Notes under the pieces: generated by a model | The model's input: only the letters and a program-made list of their open reading frames with translations | The model's database searches: none | What the model was told of the DNA's origin: nothing | Position numbers and translations under genes: made by a program | Source of the DNA: an uncultured Kiritimatiellota bacterium | Lineage (GTDB): Bacteria > Verrucomicrobiota > Kiritimatiellia > RFP12 > UBA1067 | Direction: 5' to 3' | Assembly (NCBI GenBank): GCA_934635225.1 | Contig: CAKTYZ010000012.1 | Span: 1-64,000 of the forward strand | Length of the DNA stretch: 64,000 bases | Shown here: positions 27,075 to 35,240 of the stretch, one piece after another | Numbering within the stretch: position 1 is the stretch's first letter | How the letters are laid out: every line of letters begins with the position of its first letter

Positions 27075-27374
27075 ATGGACGTCAAGACCAAGATAGAGTT
27101 GGATGAGGCGGTGAAGACCGGCAAGGTGCTCGTCGATTTCTGGGCGACGTGGTGCGGGCCGTGTCAGATGATGGGGCAGAAGATCGAGCGCGAACTTCTG
27201 CCGCGCATGCCGGACTTGAAGGTCGTCAAGGTCAATGTGGACGAGGCGCCGGAACTTGCGGCGCAGTTCGGCATCATGTCCATTCCCGCGCTCTTCTGCT
27301 TCAAGGACGGCGTCAAGATCTCCGAGTACATTGGCGTGACGGACGTTGAGACGATACGCAGCGCGCTGAACTGA
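27075..27374 (+). CDS. trxA: Thioredoxin
   Basis: 99-residue single-domain thioredoxin with the redox-active WCGPC (Cys27 and Cys30), preceding VDFWAT and the cis-proline in MSIPALFCF. It is cytoplasmic, with no signal peptide. The start is preceded by GAAGGAGG. Likely the last gene of the operon running from serS. Confidence 0.93.
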   Translation: MDVKTKIELDEAVKTGKVLVDFWATWCGPCQMMGQKIERELLPRMPDLKVVKVNVDEAPELAAQFGIMSIPALFCFKDGVKISEYIGVTDVETIRSALN

Positions 27375-27410
27375 CGGCGGGCGCTTTCCCGACGTCCGCG
27401 AAGGTTCCGT

Positions 27411-28337
27411 TTACGGTTCGATGACGACCTTTGTCCCGGGTTGGCACAGCGCGTAGAGGCGTGCCGCGTTCCAGTTCGCAAGCCGAAAGCATCCGTGCGA
27501 CCCCGTGAAGCCGATGGATTCGGGCACGGGCGTTCCGTGCATCCCGTATCCGGGCAGGTTGAGCCCCATCCACGCGACCCCGACGGGGCAGTTCTCGCCA
27601 GCAGGCCAGATGAAGCGCTGGACCTTCTGCCCCTTGGCCGTGGAGTCCGGCGTGTAGGTGTAGTTCGGCCACGCGACGTAGCTCGTGATCTTCAGTTCGC
27701 CTTGCGGCGGGATTTTCGCCTTGTTCGCGGCAATCGAGCAGGGGAAGAGGCCGAGACACTTGCCTTTCGCGTCAAACGCCGTGATCTCGCGGTTCGTGAG
27801 CGAGACGCGGACGAGGGCCGCCGTCGGTCTCTGAGGTCGGCGCGGCCGACCGCGTTCGGCGGCGGCGAACTCTTCGCTGATCGGAGGGAAGTCGGGAATG
27901 ACGAGCCGGAGCCCGGCGTGGACGTTCTTCCAGTCCACGCCGGGGTTGATGCGGGCGAGGGCGCGTTGCGAGAGATGGCCGCGCTCGGCGAACATCTCTT
28001 GGATGGTTTCGTAGCCCAGGCGCCGAAGCTTCGCTTTCGCGGCGGGATCGCCCGGTATCTTCACCAGCGCGTCAAGGTCGGCCTGTGTCACGGTCTCGAT
28101 GCGGAACGGATCCGGAGCGCGGGCGAAATAGCGGTCATAGGCGACCTCGGGCGAGAGGACGACGGGCTTCTCGCCTCGGTCGAGAAGGAAGCGGCGCAGG
28201 GCGCGTTCGCCTTTGCGCCCCCACACGCCGTCGGCGGTGTTGCAGGAGTAGCCCGCACGGTCCAGATGGATCTGGAGCGCGAGGGTCTTGGATTCGACGA
28301 ATGTCGCGGACAGAAGGAGAAGGATCGTTCCCAGCAT
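27411..28337 (-). CDS. L,D-transpeptidase (YkuD) with peptidoglycan-binding domain
   Basis: 308 residues. N-terminal signal sequence (MLGTILLLLSATFV), a PG_binding_1 domain (about 20-52, LDRAGYSCNTADGVWGRKG), a central linker with a LysM-like part, and a C-terminal YkuD domain with HGTPVPESIG (His267) and SHGCFRL (catalytic Cys283). It would form 3-3 crosslinks or attach proteins in the periplasmic cell wall. I start it at 28337, nine bases after a minus-strand TATAAT; the longer upstream frame is not expected on the transcript. Convergent with trxA. Confidence 0.9.
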   Translation of the reverse strand: MLGTILLLLSATFVESKTLALQIHLDRAGYSCNTADGVWGRKGERALRRFLLDRGEKPVVLSPEVAYDRYFARAPDPFRIETVTQADLDALVKIPGDPAAKAKLRRLGYETIQEMFAERGHLSQRALARINPGVDWKNVHAGLRLVIPDFPPISEEFAAAERGRPRRPQRPTAALVRVSLTNREITAFDAKGKCLGLFPCSIAANKAKIPPQGELKITSYVAWPNYTYTPDSTAKGQKVQRFIWPAGENCPVGVAWMGLNLPGYGMHGTPVPESIGFTGSHGCFRLANWNAARLYALCQPGTKVVIEP

Positions 28338-28346
28338 ATTCTGGAT

Positions 28347-28352
28347 ATTATA
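28347..28352 (-). promoter_or_regulatory. -10 box of the L,D-transpeptidase gene
   Basis: Minus-strand TATAAT nine bases before the ATG at 28337, with no SD in between. Confidence 0.6.
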
Positions 28353-28430
28353 AATCAGACTCCGCCGTCTTGGCAAGTGGGTCGTCGGGAATTCTTCTTC
28401 GGCAGGGCCTTTGGCGTTTGACGGCCATGC

Positions 28431-28436
28431 TATAAT
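28431..28436 (+). promoter_or_regulatory. -10 box of the EamA transporter gene
   Basis: TATAAT in the context TGCTATAAT, exactly seven bases before the ATG at 28444; a leaderless arrangement. Confidence 0.65.
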
Positions 28437-28443
28437 AGGCGGC

Positions 28444-29340
28444 ATGGAAAATAAGATGTCGCGCCTTTTTGTCGGGCTTGTTCTCGCGCTGCTGTCGATT
28501 TTCGGCTTTGCGTCCACTTTCATTGTCGGCGCCGCGCTGACGAAAACCTGTCATGTCTCGCCGGAGGTCCTCGCGTGTCTGCGGTTCGTGATCGCGGGCA
28601 CGGTGATGGCGGCGTGGATGGCCTGTCTGCCGCAGGAACGCGCACGGATTGCGTCCTTGACGCGCCGCGACCTTCTGGACCTGCTTTGGCTGGGGCCGGT
28701 CGGCACGACGCTGATGGCGTGGTGCGTGTTCATGGGGTGCGCGCGCGTGAGCGCGGCGAACGCCTCGATGGCAGACGCGCTCACGCCGATCATGATTTTC
28801 CTGGTGGCGGTCCTGAAGACGCGCCGCGCGAATCTTGCGGAACTCGCCTCGCTCGCCTGCGGGCTGGTCGGCGCACTGCTGGTCATCCAGATCGTCACGA
28901 CGAAGGGCCTTGCCCTGTCGGCCTATTCGGTCGGCGATGTCTATGTGCTGCTGGCGGCGGTGACGTGGAGCGTCTATACGGTCTATGGCCGTGACCTGAT
29001 CGTGCGGCTGGGGTCTTCGCTGTTCACGATGTTGACGATGCTCATGGGCGCGGCCTTGTTCAGCCCCCTGTTGCTGTTCCTCGATCTCGCCTGGCCGACG
29101 ACTTCGGCGGCTTGGTTGCTTGTGCTGGCTCTGGGCCTCGTTTCGACGCTTCTGCCGTTTTGGGCCTGGAATGCCGCGCAGAAGTTTCTCCCAATGGCCG
29201 TCCTGGGGGTCTGCGCCTACTTTACGCCGGTTTTCTCCGTTGCGCTGGCGAGCCTGTTCCTCGGGGAGTCTGCGACGCCGCTTCAGTGGCTGGGCACGGT
29301 GTTCATCGTCGTTTCGGGTTTCCTTTCGCCTCGTTCCTGA
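28444..29340 (+). CDS. EamA/DMT-family transporter
   Basis: 298 residues with ten predicted membrane segments arranged as two EamA repeats (about 10-140 and 155-295). Typical features are the PxxxxxRF-like VLACLRFVIAGTVMA in helix 2 and LGESATPLQWLGTVFIVVSG near the end. It probably exports a small metabolite such as an amino acid; the substrate is unknown. The start is the ATG seven bases after the -10 box. Confidence 0.88.
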   Translation: MENKMSRLFVGLVLALLSIFGFASTFIVGAALTKTCHVSPEVLACLRFVIAGTVMAAWMACLPQERARIASLTRRDLLDLLWLGPVGTTLMAWCVFMGCARVSAANASMADALTPIMIFLVAVLKTRRANLAELASLACGLVGALLVIQIVTTKGLALSAYSVGDVYVLLAAVTWSVYTVYGRDLIVRLGSSLFTMLTMLMGAALFSPLLLFLDLAWPTTSAAWLLVLALGLVSTLLPFWAWNAAQKFLPMAVLGVCAYFTPVFSVALASLFLGESATPLQWLGTVFIVVSGFLSPRS

Positions 29341-29349
29341 GCGAACGCC

Positions 29350-29374
29350 TTCCGCCCTCTTTGGCGGGAATAAT
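29350..29374 (+). terminator. Weak hairpin terminator after the EamA gene
   Basis: TTCCGCC pairs with GGCGGGAA (one bulge) around a short CTCTT loop, followed by TAAT. It separates the EamA gene from the riboswitch promoter. Confidence 0.35.
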
Positions 29375-29378
29375 ATGG

Positions 29379-29384
29379 TATAAT
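29379..29384 (+). promoter_or_regulatory. -10 box of the cobalamin-riboswitch transcript
   Basis: TATAAT in the context TATGGTATAAT, placed so that transcription starts at the first base of the riboswitch (about 29391). Confidence 0.65.
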
Positions 29385-29390
29385 AGAAAG

Positions 29391-29480
29391 CCATCGGGAG
29401 CGGTAGCCGGAAAGTCCTGTGCAAATCAGGCGCTGTCGCGCAGCCGTTACAGTCGGAAGACGGGCCGTTCCTTCAACGTC
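29391..29480 (+). promoter_or_regulatory. Cobalamin (B12) riboswitch
   Basis: The leader contains AGCCGGAAAGTCCTG, GTGCAAATCAGGCGCTGTCGC and CAGCCGTTACAGTCGGAAGAC. These correspond to the conserved core of cobalamin riboswitches, including the B12 box and the GTCAGGAGAC-like segment. It sits between its own promoter and a TonB-dependent receptor, the most common target. Ligand binding would be expected to hide the AGAGGGGGAAAGAGG ribosome site. The 3' boundary is approximate. Confidence 0.85.
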
Positions 29481-29512
29481 AAGTACCTTCGCAAGAGGGG
29501 GAAAGAGGAAAC

Positions 29513-31495
29513 ATGAACACACTGGTGCTGGCTGCGGTCGCCGCAGCCACAAACGCGGTTGTGGGCGCCGAGGCGCCCGTCGCCGAACTTGGAGCGGTCG
29601 TCGTCGAGGCCAGTCGCCTCGGGCAGACGAAGATGGAGATTCCGCAGTCCGTACAGGTCATCACGGCGGACGAGATTGCGCAAAGCGGCGCGCGGGATGT
29701 CGTCGATTTGCTTTCGAAGGTCGCACCGTCCGTGAGCCTGAACCGCCTCGGAGGAAACAACCCTGCGCTTACGCAGATATCGATGGGCGGCTATGGCGAG
29801 AATGGCTTCGGCAGAGTCCTCGTGCTTGTGGACGGTGAGCGGCTCAACAATCCCGACATGAACGCGCCGAACCTCGCGCAGATTTCGCTCACGTCTGTAA
29901 AGCAAGTCGAGATCCTCTCTGGTCCGCAGACTGTCCTGCACGGCGACGGCGCATCCGCCGGCATGATTAACGTCGTGACCGAGCCGACGGACTATGAGAG
30001 TCACGGCGCAATTGAGGCGCATGTCGGCTCATGGGGGACGGCGGGAGGCTCGCTTGCTTATCGCGGCGGAATTGAGGAGGACGGAATTCTCTACTGGGCG
30101 AGCGGGGCGTATGACCATTCAGGCGGCTATCGCGACAATTCTGGTTTCGACATTTGGAATGCCAACGGCGGCATCCGCAAAAACTGGTCGAACGGCTCGT
30201 GGCTGAGGGTCTCCGCATTCTACAACGACAGCACCTACGACTTACCCGGGTACCTGTCGCGCGACCAGTGGCATAATGATCCACGGCAGTCAACGGCGAC
30301 GGATGACTATTACCGTCGCACGACTTACGGCCTGAATACGACGATGAACGTGCAAGTCAACGACGAGAACGCCATTCGGGTGAATGGGACGGCGTCACAT
30401 CGCCATATGCAGTCGCGCACATATGGCTATTGGGATGTAGATTACCAAATGTATTCCTATGAAATCACGCCACAGTGGGTCAATACGATGGAAGTCTTCG
30501 GCCTTGAAAATGAGTTCATTTTGGGCTCGACTTTCCGCTATGACCGCAACGACGCGCAGACACCCGTGGCGTATGGCGGAGCGAAAGGTCGGCTTTCACG
30601 TCCTGCAATGGGCTTCTTCGTGCAGGACACATTGCATCTGACGGATAGCCTCGCCGTTCAGTTGGGCGGACGCTACGAGCGTCTTTGGATGCATGACATG
30701 CGGAAAGGGGCGTATAACATCCCGACGAAACGGACGAGCGATCAATATGCTTTCGATGTGGCACTTCTCTTTAGGCCGATTGACGATCTGAAGTCATATG
30801 TGCGCTTCTCGCGCTTCTTCCGGGCGCCGTTTCTTGACGAACACGACGGCAAGGGGTCTCTGCTTTCCCCCGAAACTGGCTACATGGCCGATGTTGGCGT
30901 AGACTGGGAGTTCCTTGACGACTTTTATCTCGGTGGCAATCTCTATTGCTCGAAACTGGAAGACGAGATTTTCTACAACCCCTACATCGGCTGGGGCGCC
31001 AACATGAACTCACCTGCTGACACGATCCGCGAAGGCCTGAACCTCCGCCTCGGCTGGGAGCGTGAAAAGGTCGCGGGCATTCGGCTTGCGTATGCGCTTG
31101 TCCGCGCTGAGTTCGACGGCGGCGATTTCGACGGAAACAAAGTGCCACTCGTCCCCGAGCAGACGCTTTCGCTGACGGGGCGCGTCTACCTCTGGGACGA
31201 TTGCTTCGTCTTTGGCGGCTATCGTTACCAGACCGCGCAATGGGCGGCTTCCGACTTCAACAACACGGGCGCTTATGCGCCCTCGCGCCGCGAGGGGCGC
31301 ATTCCAGGCTTCGGGCTTTTCCATGTCGGAGTTCAATATGCCCCCACATTCGCCGCTTGGGTGCGCGGCTTCAAGGTCGGTTTCACGATTGACAACCTCT
31401 TTGACAAGAACTACTGCGATTACGCGACCTATGGAACCAGCTACTGGCCCGGCACGGGACGCAGCCTCATGTTGACAATCGGGTATGAGTTCTAA
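29513..31495 (+). CDS. TonB-dependent outer-membrane receptor, BtuB-like
   Basis: 660 residues: signal peptide (about 1-19), a plug domain (about 25-150, IPQSVQVITADEIAQSGARD and VEILSGPQTVLHGDGASAG), then a 22-strand barrel ending in aromatic GYEF. The cobalamin riboswitch directly upstream makes corrinoid uptake the likely role. A FecCD permease gene follows. No TonB/ExbB/ExbD genes are in the window. The ligand assignment rests on the riboswitch rather than on binding residues. Confidence 0.9.
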   Translation: MNTLVLAAVAAATNAVVGAEAPVAELGAVVVEASRLGQTKMEIPQSVQVITADEIAQSGARDVVDLLSKVAPSVSLNRLGGNNPALTQISMGGYGENGFGRVLVLVDGERLNNPDMNAPNLAQISLTSVKQVEILSGPQTVLHGDGASAGMINVVTEPTDYESHGAIEAHVGSWGTAGGSLAYRGGIEEDGILYWASGAYDHSGGYRDNSGFDIWNANGGIRKNWSNGSWLRVSAFYNDSTYDLPGYLSRDQWHNDPRQSTATDDYYRRTTYGLNTTMNVQVNDENAIRVNGTASHRHMQSRTYGYWDVDYQMYSYEITPQWVNTMEVFGLENEFILGSTFRYDRNDAQTPVAYGGAKGRLSRPAMGFFVQDTLHLTDSLAVQLGGRYERLWMHDMRKGAYNIPTKRTSDQYAFDVALLFRPIDDLKSYVRFSRFFRAPFLDEHDGKGSLLSPETGYMADVGVDWEFLDDFYLGGNLYCSKLEDEIFYNPYIGWGANMNSPADTIREGLNLRLGWEREKVAGIRLAYALVRAEFDGGDFDGNKVPLVPEQTLSLTGRVYLWDDCFVFGGYRYQTAQWAASDFNNTGAYAPSRREGRIPGFGLFHVGVQYAPTFAAWVRGFKVGFTIDNLFDKNYCDYATYGTSYWPGTGRSLMLTIGYEF

Positions 31496-31571
31496 CCTGT
31501 TATCGTGGCGGAGCAGGGACGTATCGCCGATGTGCCCGCAGTGAAAACAACCTGAGACGGGGGAATGGGAG

Positions 31572-32447
31572 TTGGATCTGGCCTACATGGCGGCGGTTGT
31601 GACGGGGGCGGCGCTCTCCGTCTCGGGCGCGGCGCTCCAGAGCGTCCTGCGCAATCCGCTGGCGGAGCCCTACCTGCTGGGGACGGTCGGTGGCGCGGCG
31701 CTTTTCGCCGCGCTTGCGACGAACCTCGGGCTGGTTGCGCTCGGCGCGTGGGTCTTGCCCGCGTCGAGTTTCCTCGGCTCGTGCGTCTCGCTGGCTCTCG
31801 TCTGTCTCGTCGGTTCCTGCGCGGCGCGTGCGCGGCGGACAGATGGCGCGAATCCGTTCCTGCTCTCGGGCGGGAACGCGGTCGTCCTCGCGGGCTTCGC
31901 GACAGGGGGCTTCATGGGTTCGCTCGACATGCTGGTCCTCTCCTACGCAAAGCCCGATGACTTTGCCGCGCTCTCGAAATGGCTCTATGGTTCGCTTGGA
32001 GGCGTCACGGGCCCGACGTTTGCGCTCGGCTGCGTTGCCCTGACGGTCGTCTTGACCGCGCTTCTGCTCCTCGCGCGTCGGCTCAACGTCATGGAACTCG
32101 GTCGCGCCGAGGCGGAGGCCCTCGGCGTCAACACGCGCGCGACGCTGGCGGCGGTCCTCGCGCTCGTTTCGCTGGCGACGGCCGTTTCGGTCGCGCTGGC
32201 GGGGGCGATTGGCTTCGTCGGACTCGTCGTGCCGCACGCCGTCCGACGCAAGACGGGGCCGCGTCTCCAGCGCGTCTTCGCGTATTCGGCCCTTGTGGGC
32301 GGCGCATTCCTGCCGTGCGCGGAGTTCGCGCGGCGGCTCCTGCCATCTGCGGACGTGCCCGTCGGCGTCGTCTGCGCCATTCTCGGCGCGCCGTTCTTCT
32401 TCGGTCTGCTCGTCTCGCGCCGCAATGGCGAAGGCTGGGACATCTGA
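31572..32447 (+). CDS. FecCD/BtuC-type ABC permease, N-terminally shortened
   Basis: 291 residues of a FecCD-family permease: GAALSVSGAALQSVLRNPLAEPYLLG is the family hallmark, followed by about eight membrane helices and GAIGFVGLVVPHAVRR. The usual first helix and periplasmic stretch (about 50-70 residues before the GAAL motif) are missing. The only start codons are TTG 31572 or ATG 31587, with a stop in frame at 31542. No ATPase (BtuD) or binding protein (BtuF) follows. It may be a degraded or minimal copy; it probably served B12 uptake with the receptor upstream. Confidence 0.8.
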   Translation: MDLAYMAAVVTGAALSVSGAALQSVLRNPLAEPYLLGTVGGAALFAALATNLGLVALGAWVLPASSFLGSCVSLALVCLVGSCAARARRTDGANPFLLSGGNAVVLAGFATGGFMGSLDMLVLSYAKPDDFAALSKWLYGSLGGVTGPTFALGCVALTVVLTALLLLARRLNVMELGRAEAEALGVNTRATLAAVLALVSLATAVSVALAGAIGFVGLVVPHAVRRKTGPRLQRVFAYSALVGGAFLPCAEFARRLLPSADVPVGVVCAILGAPFFFGLLVSRRNGEGWDI

Positions 32448-32491
32448 TGGAAGGGCGGCGTCCGCGTTCCTCCCTATGGTCCGGGACAAGT

Positions 32492-32633
32492 GAACGCGTT
32501 CTCCAGGGCAAACGAACGCGTTCTCCCGAGGAAGTGAACGCGTTCATCGTGTCGAGAGAACGCGTTCGTTTGGGTCAGAGAACGCGTTCACTTGACATAA
32601 AGAACGCGTTCACTTTGTCAAGAGAACGCGTTC
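32492..32633. repeat. Seven GAACGCGTTC palindromes at exact 22-bp spacing
   Basis: The perfect 10-bp palindrome GAACGCGTTC starts at 32492, 32514, 32536, 32558, 32580, 32602 and 32624, always 22 bp apart, with 12-bp spacers of differing sequence. Early copies are often preceded by AGTG and the last three are followed by ACTT, giving the whole array a partial mirror symmetry. 22 bp is about two helical turns, so all sites face the same side. The period is not a multiple of three, which argues against coding. It lies about 100 bp upstream of the HU-like gene. Confidence 0.95.
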
Positions 32634-32732
32634 ACTTGCGCTTCGCCTTGCCTTGAGGACGGATTTTATGATACACTACCCATGCAAGAGGTCCCGAATT
32701 GAAGACTATCTCACTCTTAAGGAGCAACGTCC

Positions 32733-33467
32733 ATGAAACAGAAGTGCCAGCTGAAGTATCGCGTCCTTTCAACCGTCCATCCGGGCACGGGCAAGAAGTT
32801 CCTGCGGCCTGTCATCGCCGAGCGCGACACCTATTCGCTTGAGCAGGTGGTCGAGTTCGCGCTGTCATCGGGGTATGTGCGCGGGCATTTCTACGATGTC
32901 TGCGGCACGGTCAACGGCTTTATCGAGGCCGTCCAGAAACTCGGGATGATGGGCAAGGCGGTGAAGCTCGGGGACTGGCTGCGCGTCCACGGCGAGCTGA
33001 CGGGGACGGTGGACGAGGAGACGCGGCGGGTCGGCGAGCGGAACGACTACCGCGTGGTCCTCACGCCGTTGAGGAAGATGTCCGTCAAGGCTTCCGCCTT
33101 CGACTGGGTGAGCCTGGAGGAGCTGGAGGGGCGGCTGCGCCTCACGCGCCTTTCTTCGGGCGCCGAGAACGCGAAGGAGGGCGAGATTCTGCGCGGCAAG
33201 CCAATCTGGGTGTCGGGCATGAACCTGATGTGCAGCCCGTCGCGCGGCGACTCGATTGTCGCGACATGGGCGGGGCCGGACGGCGGGCTGCGGCACGCGG
33301 CGCTGGAGGTCACGGAGGAGAGTCAGGTCTACAGCGCCCTGAAGTGGCCGACGCAGCTCGACGATGCGCCTGACGGGACGGTCGTGACGCTGACCTACCG
33401 CATTCACGTCGGCAAGGACCCCGACGCGCCCGAGCAGGTCGCCCATATCTCCGCGCCGATCCGGTAA
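32733..33467 (+). CDS. HU/IHF-like DNA-binding-domain protein
   Basis: 244 residues. The first 130 or so (KYRVLSTVHPGTGKKFLRPVI, then YSLEQVVEFALSSGYVRG and FYDVCGTVNGFIEAVQKLG, then RNDYRVVLTPLRKM) resemble the HU-like DNA-binding domains with extra beta structure found in Bacteroidota and related phyla. The C-terminal half looks like an Ig-like or beta domain. An AAGGAG SD precedes the ATG. With a palindrome array just upstream, autoregulation or nucleoprotein assembly is possible; this is inference. Confidence 0.6.
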   Translation: MKQKCQLKYRVLSTVHPGTGKKFLRPVIAERDTYSLEQVVEFALSSGYVRGHFYDVCGTVNGFIEAVQKLGMMGKAVKLGDWLRVHGELTGTVDEETRRVGERNDYRVVLTPLRKMSVKASAFDWVSLEELEGRLRLTRLSSGAENAKEGEILRGKPIWVSGMNLMCSPSRGDSIVATWAGPDGGLRHAALEVTEESQVYSALKWPTQLDDAPDGTVVTLTYRIHVGKDPDAPEQVAHISAPIR

Positions 33468-33547
33468 GGCGGTCAGACCATGGCAGGGGGAAACCGGAGG
33501 ACTTTGTTCGGAGCAGAAGCGCGGTTCAGGAAGCAGGAGGCAAAAGA

Positions 33548-34354
33548 ATGAAGTCACCCATTGAAACCATACTTGAGGACAAGATCCTCCGGCGGCTTGA
33601 CGCCTGTCCGTTTCCGTCAGAGCTGGCGCGGAGGCTTTTTGCCGACGAAGAGGTCCATCGCGTTCAGGACTATGCGAACGTCGTGTCGATACGGCGGCTG
33701 GGCTTCAACGACCATGGTCCCGTCCACATGCGCCAAGTCGCCTACAACGCGATCAAGGCGCTCGCCATTCTGCACGAATCGGGCGTGAGGACTTCGTTGG
33801 AGGAAGATGGCGCCGGCGGGTTCGAGGACAGCCTCGCCGCAGTCTTGCTCGCGGGCTTCTTGCATGATCTCGGGATGACCGTCGGGCGGCAGGACCATGA
33901 ACGCGTCTCAGGAATGCTGGCCTTGCCAGTCATCGAGCGACATCTGCAGGCATTGTTGCCGGGGGACATGAATCGGCGCGTAATCATCCGTTTGATGGCC
34001 TTGGAGGGCATTTTCGGGCACATGGGCACGACGCGCATCCATTCGCTTGAGGCGGGTCTGATTCTCGTCGGCGACGGCTGTGACATGACGAAAGGGCGTG
34101 CGCGGATTTCCATGGCCCTTTCCGACCGCCCTCACGTCGGCGACATCCACAAGTATTCGGCAAATGCCATTCTGCGCGTCAGGATTCTCCCCGGCAAGGA
34201 GAGGCCGATGCGCATCGACGTGGAGATGGAGGCGGACGTCGGGTTCTTTCAGGTCGAGGAAGTGCTGATGCAGAAGCTCCTGATGAGTCCGGCGCAGTCG
34301 TTGGTCGAGCTGTATGCGGGCGTTGTGGGGCAGGACAGGAAGAGGTATCTGTGA
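33548..34354 (+). CDS. HD-domain phosphohydrolase
   Basis: 268 residues. A metal-dependent HD pattern is present: His60 in NDHGPVH, His106-Asp107 in FLHDLGM, His117 in DHERVS, and a later Asp in GDGCDMTKGRARI. Such proteins hydrolyse nucleotides or cyclic nucleotides; the substrate cannot be told here. AGGAGG lies before the ATG, and the HU-like gene is 80 bases upstream, so they may form an operon. The C-terminal 80 residues form an alpha/beta extension. Confidence 0.75.
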   Translation: MKSPIETILEDKILRRLDACPFPSELARRLFADEEVHRVQDYANVVSIRRLGFNDHGPVHMRQVAYNAIKALAILHESGVRTSLEEDGAGGFEDSLAAVLLAGFLHDLGMTVGRQDHERVSGMLALPVIERHLQALLPGDMNRRVIIRLMALEGIFGHMGTTRIHSLEAGLILVGDGCDMTKGRARISMALSDRPHVGDIHKYSANAILRVRILPGKERPMRIDVEMEADVGFFQVEEVLMQKLLMSPAQSLVELYAGVVGQDRKRYL

Positions 34355-34423
34355 GAGAGGCGAGGCCAACTGCCAACGAAGCGGCCGCCGAATTCCTCGT
34401 GCACGAATTGATTGGCCTTCCTG

Positions 34424-35050
34424 TCATTCGTCCGAAACCTTCATGACGATGAACCGAGTGCAAGGCGTCCTTTCGACAAATTTCTCTAATCCATTTGAGG
34501 CCTTAAGGACTATTTTAACTTTGGCATTTCTAGGCACTTGAGAAGGAACATCAAACTTCGCGCAATAGACATACGGCCAATGGATTGTTCTTGGGCCTTG
34601 CTTGCCTTGTGCCGCCATGCCCGAGACAAGTGGCTTGCCTGTGGAATCAACAATCCAATAGGACAAATCAAAATCAACGTCAATTGGCACATCGCAGATG
34701 GACATGGACTTGTCGATTTCGATATTCAGCTCATGTCTGCCAAGATGGCGACAACAAAACTCTCCTTCGTAAGCGAACACCCCAGTCTTTAAAGGCATGG
34801 ACACGAGCGGCGTGAAATATGTCGGCGGCGGAACAAACACGCCGCAGAACACGCCGACCTGAGGGACAATGCTTCTTCCTATTGCATAAAGGAGGAACAG
34901 TTCTGCTCCCAGATATAGGACTGGCAGCAACAACACAAAGATTAAAGAACGAAGAAGCATCCGTCCCGCTCGTGACATTCGCAACAAGATAACGGACAAC
35001 AGGATGATTGCAAAAACAAGCACACCCACAGCAATCCATTCCATAAGCAT
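34424..35050 (-). CDS. Putative immunity protein of the last RHS tip (two-TM anchor, beta domain)
   Basis: 208 residues with two N-terminal membrane helices (about 5-25 and 33-57) and an extracytoplasmic domain. It resembles the protein at 39921-40469: both have a VPL/MPL-type segment, a G-R-x-E-x-x-I segment, a D-S/G-x-GKP segment, and a YCAxF-x-xP element. The start lies directly after the stop of the toxin-tail remnant upstream, the toxin-immunity arrangement seen for each pair in this array. Lower GC than the flanking genes. Immunity function is inferred from position. Confidence 0.6.
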   Translation of the reverse strand: MLMEWIAVGVLVFAIILLSVILLRMSRAGRMLLRSLIFVLLLPVLYLGAELFLLYAIGRSIVPQVGVFCGVFVPPPTYFTPLVSMPLKTGVFAYEGEFCCRHLGRHELNIEIDKSMSICDVPIDVDFDLSYWIVDSTGKPLVSGMAAQGKQGPRTIHWPYVYCAKFDVPSQVPRNAKVKIVLKASNGLEKFVERTPCTRFIVMKVSDE

Positions 35051-35240
35051 TCATCTCCTTTTCTTTTTGCACTTGCATTTCACTTCTTGCGAATTCTTGA
35101 TTTCCAAATATCTCGCCCGCAATGCGTCGGCATAATCCTGACAATTATACTTCTCTCCAATGATTCCCAACATGGAATATGGTTTCTGTTCGCGGCTAAC
35201 TTTTTCAACGGCCAGACGCATGATACAGCTGGTTTGACAT
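35051..35240 (-). pseudogene. Remnant of an RHS toxin tip (C-terminal tail only)
   Basis: This frame encodes SCIMRLAVEKV, then KYNCQDYADALRARY, and ends KCKCKKKRR. The same order (CIMK, NCQDYA/NCQSYA, KCKCK/RCECK) ends the intact tips at 40466-41506 and 41933-49078. Everything upstream of CIM is gone and is replaced by the out-of-frame 3' end of a methyltransferase gene. The 5' boundary is approximate. Confidence 0.7.

Noticed and set aside
32492..32633. CRISPR array
   Set aside because: The repeats are only 10 bp, the spacers 12 bp, and there are no cas genes nearby.
32492..32633. Plasmid iteron origin
   Set aside because: The 22-bp period is suggestive, but only the palindrome is conserved, no replication initiator gene is adjacent, and the context is chromosomal.
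34351..34446. 31-codon plus-strand frame overlapping the HD gene stop
   Set aside because: It could be a gene truncated at the edge of the RHS array (MREARPTANEAAAEFLVHEL), but it is too short and has no recognisable family.
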